A stretch of DNA of 64,000 nt, taken from positions 24,506 to 88,505 of the forward strand of contig JAGAQC010000067.1 of NCBI GenBank assembly GCA_017622925.1, given 5' to 3'. A model generated the notes under the pieces. That model was given only the letters and a program-made list of their open reading frames with translations, made no database searches and was not told the DNA's origin. Of the stretch, positions 25,688 to 33,577 are shown one piece after another; within the stretch, counting starts at the first letter, position 1, and each line of letters opens with the position of its first letter. The stretch is from Ruminococcus sp. (GTDB lineage: Bacteria; Bacillota; Clostridia; Oscillospirales; Ruminococcaceae). A program made the translations under genes and the position numbers.

Positions 25688-27304
25688 ATGCAGGAAAAAG
25701 AAATTCATTTAACAGCCGAACAGCTTCTGTCGAGAATGCCGAGTATCATCGAAAACGTGCTTCTGAAAAGAGACCTACACGAACGAGCCGAGATTTTCAC
25801 GGGAATTATGACACAGGCAAGGGAGCTTCAAATCGAACAGCAGATTTACGACATCGCTCAGAAAGCCGCCAAGGACTTCAACGAGCCTGAGCTGTGGGAG
25901 CTGCCCGAAAAGTTTGAAAAAGAAGTCGATTCGCAGCCGTTCCCTGTGAGCAGTCTGCCGAAAACGCTTGCTGATTATCTGAAAGCGATATGCGAATTTG
26001 TTCAGGTAAACAGCTCTATGGCAGCCTTGCCGATGTTGTCGGTGTTGTCGCTGTGCTTGCAGGGCAAAGCTATCGTGGCTTATCCTGCCAACGCTCACAC
26101 GGAATCAATTAACCTCTACACCCTGACTATAGCTCCTCCCGGAGAGCGAAAGTCGGGCGTTTTCAAGGAGCTTATCAGACCCGTGGAGGAATTTCAGCGG
26201 ACTTACAACGAGCTTCACCGCGGCGACATCGAGGAATACAGGAGCAAACGGCAGTTCCTCGAGCATCAGAAACAGGCTGCAATGAGCGGCAAAAACGCAA
26301 GTCTCCAACGGGTTCAGGAGCTTACAAAAGAGCTTTGCGAGCTTGAACAGGTTCACGAATTGAGCCTTATCTGCTCCGATACCACCCCCGAAGCTCTTGC
26401 GGCGGAGATGTTCAAGCAGGGCGGCTGTATGGCTGTTATGGACGACGAGGGCAGCGTATTTAACGTAATTTCGGGCATTTACACGGGCGGTCAGTGCAAT
26501 ATCAACTTGTTCCTAAAGGCTTATGACGGTTCGCCCCACACCATTTTCAGACGAACGTCCGATAATATAACCTTGGATTCGCCTTACCTCACGATAGGTA
26601 TTATGACGCAGCCGCAGCTTTTCAGCCAAACTATGAGCAATCCGCAGTTTTCGGGTCGCGGACTTATGCAGCGTTTCCTGTTTTCTTTCCCCGAGGGTCG
26701 CGCAGGTTCGCAAGCCTATAAAAGCGAGAATATCCCCCTGAATTTGCAGAAAGCCTATGACGAGCTTATCACAAGGCTGCTGAGAATGCCTAAGAATCCC
26801 ACCCCCGTAAAGCTCGTTCACGACAAGGAAAGCTACAACATTTTTCACGATTATCACGACATGCTGCAATCCAAAATGCACAGCGGCGGTATGTTCGAGA
26901 ACATGAAAGAATACGCAAGCAAACACTTCGGTAAGGTCTTGAAGATAGCAGGACTGCTTCATCTGTGCGAGCATTCCCCCAACGAGCCTATCAACGGTCA
27001 GACCGCTTTGAACGCCGTGACGATCGGTCTTTGGGCTGAAAATCAGGCTCTTTCGGCTTTTAACGGCTTGGAAGAAGATGTAATCACCCAAAATGCAATG
27101 TATATTATCAGCAGAATTAAGACCTCTGATAAGCCTGAACTGAGCAGGAGAGAGATCAGGAGACTTTGTAAAGCTATTAAAGAAGAACAGAAATTTGATG
27201 AACTCCTTGAATTTTTGGAAGATATGAAGTATATCAAGCAAATTCAGAATGACACAAATAAAGGCAGACCAAGTATCAAATACATAATCAATCCATTTAT
27301 ATAA
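25688..27304 (+). CDS. DUF3987 domain-containing protein
   Basis: The ATG at 25688 has AAGGAGG upstream and is preferred over 25595. The 538-residue protein carries the DUF3987 (primase-helicase-associated) pattern. This includes ALPMLSVLSLCLQGKAIV, a P-loop-like segment TIAPPGERKSG (residues 147-157), VMDDEGSVFNVISGIYTGG, FSGRGLMQRFLFSFPEG and a helical C-terminus (KHFGKVLKIAGLLHLCEH). Such proteins occur in integrated elements and phages next to integrase or replication genes. Here it stands alone, with no integrase, relaxase or capsid gene near it. TGGCAC repeats lie on both sides and a long inverted repeat follows. Possibly it is the replication protein of a reduced mobile element. Confidence 0.85.
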   Translation: MQEKEIHLTAEQLLSRMPSIIENVLLKRDLHERAEIFTGIMTQARELQIEQQIYDIAQKAAKDFNEPELWELPEKFEKEVDSQPFPVSSLPKTLADYLKAICEFVQVNSSMAALPMLSVLSLCLQGKAIVAYPANAHTESINLYTLTIAPPGERKSGVFKELIRPVEEFQRTYNELHRGDIEEYRSKRQFLEHQKQAAMSGKNASLQRVQELTKELCELEQVHELSLICSDTTPEALAAEMFKQGGCMAVMDDEGSVFNVISGIYTGGQCNINLFLKAYDGSPHTIFRRTSDNITLDSPYLTIGIMTQPQLFSQTMSNPQFSGRGLMQRFLFSFPEGRAGSQAYKSENIPLNLQKAYDELITRLLRMPKNPTPVKLVHDKESYNIFHDYHDMLQSKMHSGGMFENMKEYASKHFGKVLKIAGLLHLCEHSPNEPINGQTALNAVTIGLWAENQALSAFNGLEEDVITQNAMYIISRIKTSDKPELSRREIRRLCKAIKEEQKFDELLEFLEDMKYIKQIQNDTNKGRPSIKYIINPFI

Positions 27305-27318
27305 AGGAGTTTTGGCAC

Positions 27319-27431
27319 TTTTGGCACCTTTTGGCACTTTTCTAATAATTGCCGTTTTTGCCTATATTATGTGGTTTTGGGGACTTTTGGCACTTTTGGC
27401 ACTTTGGCACGGGGGGTAAATCTTGAAAAAC
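27319..27431. repeat. Left arm of a perfect 113-bp inverted repeat with TGGCAC units
   Basis: It contains repeated TTTTGGCAC units (two at the start, three before GGGGGGTAAATCTTG). All 113 bases match the reverse complement of 27894-28006. One further unit lies just outside this arm (27311-27318), between it and the DUF3987 stop. Confidence 0.93.
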
Positions 27432-27893
27432 GGTTATATATATATCTTTTAATCAAATCCCCTTATTAATATTGTTCCTGCACGTAGCATTATGTAACAC
27501 GTAAAAATGCGGATATATCGTTATTTCGACTGTATAAACTTTATATATATCTTTTAATCAAATCCCTTTATTATATAGATTTCAATTTTAATTTCTCTGC
27601 ATAGAGCGTCAAAGATACCCCTTTATAAACGGATTGTTTTTGTAGGGGACGGCGCCCTCGACGTCCCGTTTTCGCACGTAGCATTATGTGACACGTAAAA
27701 ATGCGGATATATCGTTATTTCGGCTGTACATTTCTGTCTATAATTATATGATACTGTAATCTTTTTGAGCGGGACGTCGAGGGCGCCGTCCCCTACATCG
27801 TGGAATGTTTATTTAATTGAAACCCTCCAAAGACACAACATGTCATGTCCCTACATCGGCAGATTACAGCGTAAATAAAAATTGTTGTATGCT
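27432..27893. repeat. 462-bp non-coding loop built of nested repeats
   Basis: No gene is visible. A 55-bp direct repeat starting GCACGTAGCATTATGT occurs at about 27479-27533 and 27673-27727, with two differences. TATATATATCTTTTAATC is repeated near 27436 and 27542. GTAGGGGACGGCGCCCTCG (27650 onward) recurs inverted at about 27769-27796. Confidence 0.8.
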
Positions 27894-28006
27894 GTTTTTC
27901 AAGATTTACCCCCCGTGCCAAAGTGCCAAAAGTGCCAAAAGTCCCCAAAACCACATAATATAGGCAAAAACGGCAATTATTAGAAAAGTGCCAAAAGGTG
28001 CCAAAA
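27894..28006. repeat. Right arm of the perfect 113-bp inverted repeat
   Basis: Exact reverse complement of 27319-27431. It is followed directly by heptamer units (28026-28043) and then by the second GntR operon. Confidence 0.93.
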
Positions 28007-28105
28007 CTCCAAAAACAACGTAATAGGCTAACAGCTAACGGCTCAATTGTATAAATTTGTCAAAAGAGCCGCAATATCGTCATCGAGAATTGTAGCATTT
28101 GAACA

Positions 28106-28134
28106 TTGACAAAACGGAGCAAGTGGTGTATACT
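28106..28134 (+). promoter_or_regulatory. Promoter and likely operator of the second GntR-ABC operon
   Basis: TTGACA (28106-28111), a 17-base spacer and TATACT (28129-28134). An imperfect palindrome, GTGTATA...TATAACAC (28126-28147), overlaps the -10 box. It resembles the operator at 17883. Confidence 0.8.
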
Positions 28135-28177
28135 GTATATATAACACATGAACAGTTTGACAAAGGGAGATGATGAT

Positions 28178-28549
28178 ATGAAAATCTATCAGAATTCAAG
28201 CGAACCGATCTACAAGCAGATAGCGGCGCAGATAAGGGAGCAGATATTGACGGGGAAACTCAAAGCAGGGGAAGCTCTGCCGTCGATACGGGGACTTGCG
28301 CAAGACCTGAAAATCAGCGTTATAACGACAATGAAAGCATACGAGGAGCTGTCTGCGGAGGGCTTGGTAACAGCGTCAAAGGGCAGGGGATACTACGTGA
28401 ACGCGCAGGACGAACGAATGCTCAAAGAGCAGCATATGCGGCAGCTTGAAAAGAATCTGACGGACGCGATATATTCGGCAAGAATAGCGGGAGTGGGGCT
28501 TGACGAGGTGCAGCAAACCCTCGAAACGCTGTGGAATATGGAAGAATGA
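28178..28549 (+). CDS. GntR-family regulator, YtrA/YhcF type
   Basis: The ATG at 28178 is chosen because GGGAG lies eight bases upstream; the frame is open from 28148. The 123 residues show the same short winged-helix layout as the regulator at 17936: EPIYKQIAAQIREQILTGKL, then LPSIRGLAQDLKISVITTMKAYEELSAEGL (in pieces), and a short C-terminal helix. It likely represses the ABC genes that follow 15 bases later. Confidence 0.92.
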   Translation: MKIYQNSSEPIYKQIAAQIREQILTGKLKAGEALPSIRGLAQDLKISVITTMKAYEELSAEGLVTASKGRGYYVNAQDERMLKEQHMRQLEKNLTDAIYSARIAGVGLDEVQQTLETLWNMEE

Positions 28550-28564
28550 TAAGGAGAACGGACA

Positions 28565-29455
28565 ATGAAAAAAGCAATTGAAATCAAAGGTATCACAAAG
28601 GAATATAAGGATTTTACGCTGGGTGAGGTACATGCGGAGATACCCTGCGGATTCGCAACGGCGTTGATAGGCGCGAACGGCGCAGGCAAGACCACGCTTA
28701 TTGATATTCTGTGCGGCGTTACGGGAAAAACAAGCGGTGAAGCCGAATATTTCGGCAGCATGACCGATATAGACGACGATTCGCTCCGCAACAGGATAGG
28801 CTACTGTTCGTCCGCAAATTTTTTCCCAATGGATTGGACGCTCAAAACGATAGCAAATTCAATGGAGCTTGGTTTTGATAATTTTGACAGGGCGAGATTT
28901 GCGGAGCTTTGCAAGCGATTCAAGCTCGGCGACCCTGCCGCGAAGAAGCAGAAGAAGCTGATGAAGCTTTCGGACGGCAACAAGATGCGGACATACCTTG
29001 CGGCTGTACTTGCAAGAGATACGGAGCTTTTGGTGCTTGACGAACCTGCGTCCTCGCTCGACCCTCTTGCGCGCGACCTGCTGTGCGATATGTTCAGGGA
29101 GTACCTTTCGGAACGTGACGGCGAACGGTCGGTGCTGTTCTCCACGCATAATATCGCGGATATGGAATTTGCCACAGACCACGCGATATTTATGGCGCAC
29201 GGACAGGTCATAGAGCAGGGATTCGTTGAGGACTTAAAGCAGAAATACATACTCGTTCACGGCGACGGAATGATCGCGGACAAAGCAAAGCCCCTTATGC
29301 TCTCGTTCACGGGAAACAAAACGAGCTTTGAGGGGATAGCTCTTGCGGAGAATGCCGAAATGCTCCGTACATACGATACAGCGATAGAAACGCCGACATT
29401 ACAGCAGCTTAGCGTCGGCATACTCAGAAAGGCGGAGGAAAATGCAGAAAAATAA
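28565..29455 (+). CDS. ABC transporter ATP-binding protein
   Basis: The 296 residues have Walker A GANGAGKTT and Walker B LLVLDEPASSLDP, with the switch histidine in FSTHNIAD. The signature segment is KLSDGNKMRT instead of the usual LSGGQ, a visible departure seen in some exporters of this group. The C-terminal ~80 residues are an extra domain. Its stop overlaps the permease start by 14 bases. Part of a GntR-controlled exporter; substrate unknown. Confidence 0.92.
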   Translation: MKKAIEIKGITKEYKDFTLGEVHAEIPCGFATALIGANGAGKTTLIDILCGVTGKTSGEAEYFGSMTDIDDDSLRNRIGYCSSANFFPMDWTLKTIANSMELGFDNFDRARFAELCKRFKLGDPAAKKQKKLMKLSDGNKMRTYLAAVLARDTELLVLDEPASSLDPLARDLLCDMFREYLSERDGERSVLFSTHNIADMEFATDHAIFMAHGQVIEQGFVEDLKQKYILVHGDGMIADKAKPLMLSFTGNKTSFEGIALAENAEMLRTYDTAIETPTLQQLSVGILRKAEENAEK

Positions 29456-30137
29456 AACGTCGCTTACCATGTCGCAGGCAGTTAAAATATATATCGGTTC
29501 GGGTTTTTTTAAGCAGACCTTACAGTTTACGTGTATAATGACAGTAATATATGTAGTCACTATCGCTTTTTTCTTTTTAATGATATGCGCCGAAAGCGGC
29601 TTTGCGGCAGCCCGTAACGAGGTATGCGAATCGTTTATGAGCAATATGTTTTTGGCAATAGACGGCGGAATCGGAGTTGCATTGCTCTCCGTTCAGACCT
29701 TTGAAAAAAAGCTTCCGGGAGGTAAATTTTTTCGTTCGGTCAAGGGCGGATTTGATACGTATAAAAAGGCGAGAACGGCGTTAGTTTTGTCTGTCATTAT
29801 CGGCATATGCCTGTATATAGGCATTATCGGCGCATTGAACGCTGTTATACCTTTCATGAGGTACGGCGCGGCTACTTGCGTTTCTGTTGCAGTATTTCTT
29901 CTGCTCGGAGTAGGCATTGTAAATCTTATAAGCGTTATCAAAAATGACCTTGCAAGAACGCTGTTAAGTTTCATGCAGATGTTTGGAATTAGCCTTGTCG
30001 GAGCGTTTACCGTTCATATCACTAAAGGGGAACTCGGTATCGTGCATATCACAGCGGCGATTCTTGCAATCTTGCTTATCCCCGTATCGCATAAGCTCAT
30101 GCTTGCAAGCTACAGAAAACGTCGTTGGAATACCTAA
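29442..30137 (+). CDS. ABC transporter permease-like membrane protein
   Basis: The 231 residues form about six hydrophobic helices (first at about 24-48) without a recognised motif. The ATG at 29442 lies within the end of the ATPase gene and has GGAGG just upstream. It is the probable membrane partner of that ATPase. A second similar membrane protein is encoded at 30502 after a repeat-filled gap. Confidence 0.75.
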   Translation: MQKNKTSLTMSQAVKIYIGSGFFKQTLQFTCIMTVIYVVTIAFFFLMICAESGFAAARNEVCESFMSNMFLAIDGGIGVALLSVQTFEKKLPGGKFFRSVKGGFDTYKKARTALVLSVIIGICLYIGIIGALNAVIPFMRYGAATCVSVAVFLLLGVGIVNLISVIKNDLARTLLSFMQMFGISLVGAFTVHITKGELGIVHITAAILAILLIPVSHKLMLASYRKRRWNT

Positions 30138-30157
30138 GCAGCGTGTCGGCGTGTCGT

Positions 30158-30335
30158 ATTTGCATTTCCCTGCGTATTGCGGCTACGGGGACACATATCA
30201 CGTTCATAAGAATACGGTCGGCAATGGGTGCAGCGACACGCTTCTTTTGTTATTTGCCTTTCCCTGAGAATTGCGGCTACGGGGACACATATCCCGTTCA
30301 TAAGAATACGGTCGGCAATGGGTGCAGCGACACGC
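30158..30335. repeat. 85-bp direct repeat, two copies
   Basis: Copies at 30158-30242 and 30251-30335 share GCGGCTACGGGGACACATAT and ATACGGTCGGCAATGGGTGC, with only a few differences. The second copy is part of the inverted repeat at 30268-30391. Confidence 0.85.
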
Positions 30336-30391
30336 TGCCGCAAGCTCACTAATATTTTTAAACTCAAATTTTTTCCGCGACTGTTGCAATT
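30268..30391. repeat. Left arm of a ~124-bp inverted repeat around a permease gene
   Basis: It matches the reverse complement of 31264-31388 with about seven differences. The pair encloses the gene at 30502-31182. Confidence 0.88.
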
Positions 30392-30440
30392 TTGAAACTT
30401 TAATGACATAAGAGGGCGAGCCGCCGCACTAAATTCATCT

Positions 30441-30480
30441 ACCAATGGCTAACGGCTAATGGCTAACAGCTAAAGGCTAT
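30441..30480. repeat. Heptamer block
   Basis: CTACCAATG is followed by GCTAACG, GCTAATG, GCTAACA and GCTAAAG in exact 7-base phase. Confidence 0.85.
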
Positions 30481-30501
30481 CATATAATAAAGGAGAGAAA
30501 A

Positions 30502-31182
30502 ATGAATAAAAATATTTTTTTAAGAGCAATGAAGCTATATTTAAAAGCGGCAGCAAATCCGTTTATAATAGGCTTTACAATTCTATTTTCGGGAGCAATG
30601 CTGGCATTACTTATCATATCTCCCGAGCCTGTGGGAAGCAAGGATCATTCGTCCATGCTCGGCGCAATACAAATGGGAAAAATCGGATTTTTCTTAATGG
30701 CAATGATAGGCAATTTGAAGATATATCAGAATAAGTTTTATACGTCATGTAGCTGCGGAAAAGCTCTTTACACGGCTGCGCCCATAGTAACGGGACTTGC
30801 AATGACGCTGATATATGATATTGTTTTTGCCGCAGTCGCCGCAGTCAATTTAGGTGTCACGGGACTTTCATATGTGCTTATAATTGATTCTGTAGGCAGC
30901 TCTCTGTTGATTTTTTCAGCAGCGTTCTACGGAAAGAAAAAGCTGACATGGTGCTTTGCTATTCCCTATTTTGTTTTTTTGTTCATTCCGAAAGTTATTC
31001 AAAAATCGGGAATTATAGACGGAATATCGGAGCTGTCATTGGGAGCGTCCGCAGTAATAACGGTAGGCGTATATGCTGTCAGTGTAGGTATCTCTCTTGT
31101 TGTTGTAAACGCTTGGTGGAAGAAAAGCGACAGATTTACCATGCCGAATAGATTCGCAGCGAACGCCATAGGAGGACAGTAG
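30502..31182 (+). CDS. ABC transporter permease-like membrane protein
   Basis: The 226 residues hold about six hydrophobic helices, beginning LKAAANPFIIGFTILFSGAM. There is no recognised motif. A ribosome site AAAGGAGAG precedes the ATG. By size and position it is a second membrane subunit of the exporter at 28565-30137, although 364 bases of repeats separate it from that operon. It is bracketed by long inverted repeats, so it may also have been moved in with them. Confidence 0.7.
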   Translation: MNKNIFLRAMKLYLKAAANPFIIGFTILFSGAMLALLIISPEPVGSKDHSSMLGAIQMGKIGFFLMAMIGNLKIYQNKFYTSCSCGKALYTAAPIVTGLAMTLIYDIVFAAVAAVNLGVTGLSYVLIIDSVGSSLLIFSAAFYGKKKLTWCFAIPYFVFLFIPKVIQKSGIIDGISELSLGASAVITVGVYAVSVGISLVVVNAWWKKSDRFTMPNRFAANAIGGQ

Positions 31183-31183
31183 A

Positions 31184-31257
31184 GCCGTTAGCTATTAGCC
31201 TTTAGCTGTTAGCTGTTAGCTTTTAGCTTTAAAAGACAGCGATTGCTAACGGCTCGG
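31184..31257. repeat. Heptamer block
   Basis: Five or more TTAGCNN units in phase, then AAAAGACAGCGATTGCTAACG. It begins directly after the permease stop. Confidence 0.85.
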
Positions 31258-31263
31258 CTTAAT

Positions 31264-31388
31264 AATTGCAACAGGCGCGGAGATAAATTTGAGTTTAAAA
31301 ATATTAGCGAGCTTGCGGCAGCGTGTCGCTGCACCCATTGCCGACCGTATTCTTATGTACGGGATATGCGTCCCCGTAGCCGCAATTC
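31264..31388. repeat. Right arm of the ~124-bp inverted repeat
   Basis: Inverted partner of 30268-30391. It is followed by CGGGACGTCGAGGGCGCCGT, a copy of the GTAGGGGAC family also found at 27650 and 27769. Confidence 0.88.
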
Positions 31389-31435
31389 ACAGGAAACGGG
31401 ACGTCGAGGGCGCCGTCCCCTACAAATATAACTGT

Positions 31436-32185
31436 TTATTTGTAATTCAGATTTTTAGCGAGACATTTCATTTGGCGAATGCCGTTTTCCTGAGAAACGA
31501 TGATAGCGTTCAGAACAGGCTTTAAAACGGGGCATATCTCGAAGCTCAAAGCGTTGAGGGACATACTGACCGCGCCCTCGTGATGAGGTATCATTTCCCG
31601 AATAAAATCGCAGTTTACGCAGCAGTCGGAGCAAGCGTTACGCATTTTATAAAACATTGTTTTAGTTATGCAGCGGAACTTACTTTGATAGGAATTCACA
31701 TCGCAAGGGCAGTTTGCGAGGGAACTGCAAGTTTCTAAAGCCGCCTGCATATTCTCGATGCTTTTTGTTTGTTCCGATACGATATTCTGCGCAATTGAAA
31801 TAAGCTCGGCGTTATTGGTGTATTTCAGGATATTTTCGGACATCTCGACAGCCGCCCTGTGGTGAGGAATCATCTGAACGATAAAATTTCGGGAAATACT
31901 GTCTGTCAGTTCCGCGCTGCACATTTCTTCTGTCATTGTATTCAGTATCTCATTGTATCTGAGCAAATAGGCATCGGCGGAATTGTCGGGCAATCTGACT
32001 ATACTTTCTGCGCATATCTGCGGCGGAATGCTGCGTGTCATGATTCCGTTGTACGTTATTTTAACTTTGTCGCCTTTGTTAAAGTTAAGGCAGCGCGTAT
32101 TGACGGCGACCTCCTGCTGCGACGCTTTGTCAAGCACAATAAGTCTGTTATCTTCTGTTCCGATAACTTCGGCACATATTATCAT
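31436..32185 (-). CDS. Tandem DUF305 protein with Cys-rich linker
   Basis: The 249 residues start with a small beta-rich domain of about 70 residues (VIGTEDNRLIVLDKASQQEV). Two DUF305 ferritin-like repeats follow, each with the hallmark IPHH motif: MIPHHRAAVEMSE near residue 109 and MIPHHEGAVSMS near 202. Between them is a Cys-rich stretch (CSSLANCPCD...CSDCCVNC). DUF305 proteins are often linked to copper. His plus Cys clusters suggest metal binding, but no signal peptide is visible, so it is probably cytoplasmic. The ribosome site is AGAGGTGAT. The metal and role are inferred. Confidence 0.8.
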   Translation of the reverse strand: MIICAEVIGTEDNRLIVLDKASQQEVAVNTRCLNFNKGDKVKITYNGIMTRSIPPQICAESIVRLPDNSADAYLLRYNEILNTMTEEMCSAELTDSISRNFIVQMIPHHRAAVEMSENILKYTNNAELISIAQNIVSEQTKSIENMQAALETCSSLANCPCDVNSYQSKFRCITKTMFYKMRNACSDCCVNCDFIREMIPHHEGAVSMSLNALSFEICPVLKPVLNAIIVSQENGIRQMKCLAKNLNYK

Positions 32186-32305
32186 TTAAATCACCTCTTG
32201 ATTATTATATGTTTGAGAGCCTGTTTTGTATCTCCCCTTAACGGAGACTTCTTGAATTATGCAAAAAAACAGCAAGAAATGCACAAAATTTTTATTAAAA
32301 ATCAC

Positions 32306-32334
32306 TTGAATATTTAGAGGAATTATGATATAAT
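32306..32334 (+). promoter_or_regulatory. Promoter of the iron alcohol dehydrogenase gene
   Basis: TTGAAT (32306-32311), a 17-base spacer and TATAAT (32329-32334). Confidence 0.75.
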
Positions 32335-32382
32335 TAAAAGAGCAAAACATACGATAAAAAAATTTTAAAAGGAGAAAAAAAT

Positions 32383-33564
32383 ATGGAGAACTTTCAGTTT
32401 TACAGTCCGACGGAATTTATATTTGGAAAGAGCAGCGAGAGCGAGTGCGGAAAATACGTAAAAAAGTACGGAGGAACAAAGGTACTCGTGCATTACGGTA
32501 CAGGCTCGGCAGTACGTTCGGGACTTATCGAGCGAGTGAAAGCGTCCCTTGAAGCCGAGAACATAAGCTGCGTGCTTCTCGGAGGGGTACAGCCGAATCC
32601 GCGCGACACAAAGGTGTACGAGGGGATAGAGCTTTGCCGCAGAGAACAGGTGGACTTTATACTGTCGGTCGGCGGAGGTTCGTGTATAGATTCGGCAAAG
32701 GCAATTGCGGCAGGAGTTATGTACGACGGTGATTTTTGGGAGCTTTACAGCGGAAAAGCCGTAGTTGAAAAGGCGCTTCCGTTGGGAACAGTCCTGACTA
32801 TTGCAGCGGCAGGCAGCGAGGGTTCGGGAGCGTCGGTAATTACCAAGGAAAACGGAATGCTGAAACGCGACACAAGCTCCGACCTCTTGCGTCCGAGGTT
32901 TTCAATTCTTGACCCCGAGCTGACCGAAACGCTCAGTCCGTATCAGACAGCCTGCGGAGCAACGGATATAATGGCGCATGTATTTGAACGCTATTTTACG
33001 AACACAACGGAGGTCGAGATAACTGACCGTTTGTGCGAAGCGGTTCTGCTAACAATGATAAAGGAAACGCCCCGTGTCATAGCAGACCCTCATAATTATC
33101 AGGCAAGAGCGAATATAATGTGGGCAGGAACAGTCGCCCATAACGATATTGTGGGAGTAGGCAGAAGTCAGGATTGGAACAGCCACGCTATCGAGCATGA
33201 GCTTTCGGGACTTTACGATTGCGCGCACGGCGCAGGACTTGCGGTAATAATGCCTGCGTGGATGGAATACGTTTACAAGCATAACGTAATGCGATTTGCG
33301 CAGACGGCGGTTCGCATATGGGGCTGCGAAATGAATTTTGAGAACCCCGAGGAAACGGCGTTAAAGGGTATCCGCAGATTCAGGAAGTTCCTTTCGGAGA
33401 TAGGTATGCCGATAAACTTTGAGCAGCTTGGCGCAAGGGAGGAAGACATTCCCGAGCTTGTACGGAAATTCGGACTTGGCGACGGCAGAACAGGAGGCTT
33501 CGTATCGCTTTCGTCCGAGGATATTTCAAATATATATAAAATAGCGGCTAAAGCGGAAGTTTGA
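32383..33564 (+). CDS. Iron-containing alcohol dehydrogenase (BdhA-like)
   Basis: NAD(P)H-dependent type III alcohol dehydrogenase of 393 residues. The dinucleotide motif is SVGGGSCIDSAKAIA. The metal site is formed by ATDIMAHVFE, AIEHELSGLYDCAHGAGLA and its histidines. The pattern is closest to the butanol dehydrogenase/YqdH group, which reduces aldehydes during fermentation. AAAAGGAG precedes the ATG. An SDR gene follows after 13 bases in the same operon. Substrate not determinable from sequence. Confidence 0.92.
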   Translation: MENFQFYSPTEFIFGKSSESECGKYVKKYGGTKVLVHYGTGSAVRSGLIERVKASLEAENISCVLLGGVQPNPRDTKVYEGIELCRREQVDFILSVGGGSCIDSAKAIAAGVMYDGDFWELYSGKAVVEKALPLGTVLTIAAAGSEGSGASVITKENGMLKRDTSSDLLRPRFSILDPELTETLSPYQTACGATDIMAHVFERYFTNTTEVEITDRLCEAVLLTMIKETPRVIADPHNYQARANIMWAGTVAHNDIVGVGRSQDWNSHAIEHELSGLYDCAHGAGLAVIMPAWMEYVYKHNVMRFAQTAVRIWGCEMNFENPEETALKGIRRFRKFLSEIGMPINFEQLGAREEDIPELVRKFGLGDGRTGGFVSLSSEDISNIYKIAAKAEV

Positions 33565-33577
33565 AAGGAATAAGGAT

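Noticed and set aside
30134-30445. Cys-containing small frames in the 30.1-30.4 kb repeats and again at 31.24-31.43 kb
   Set aside because: They are the same repeat DNA translated twice. There is no ribosome site, and the reading frame breaks between copies.
32217-32235. GAGCCTGTTTTGTATCTCC as a third MITE
   Set aside because: Only one end matches the MITE terminus; no opposite end or target duplication follows within 200 bases. At most a relic.
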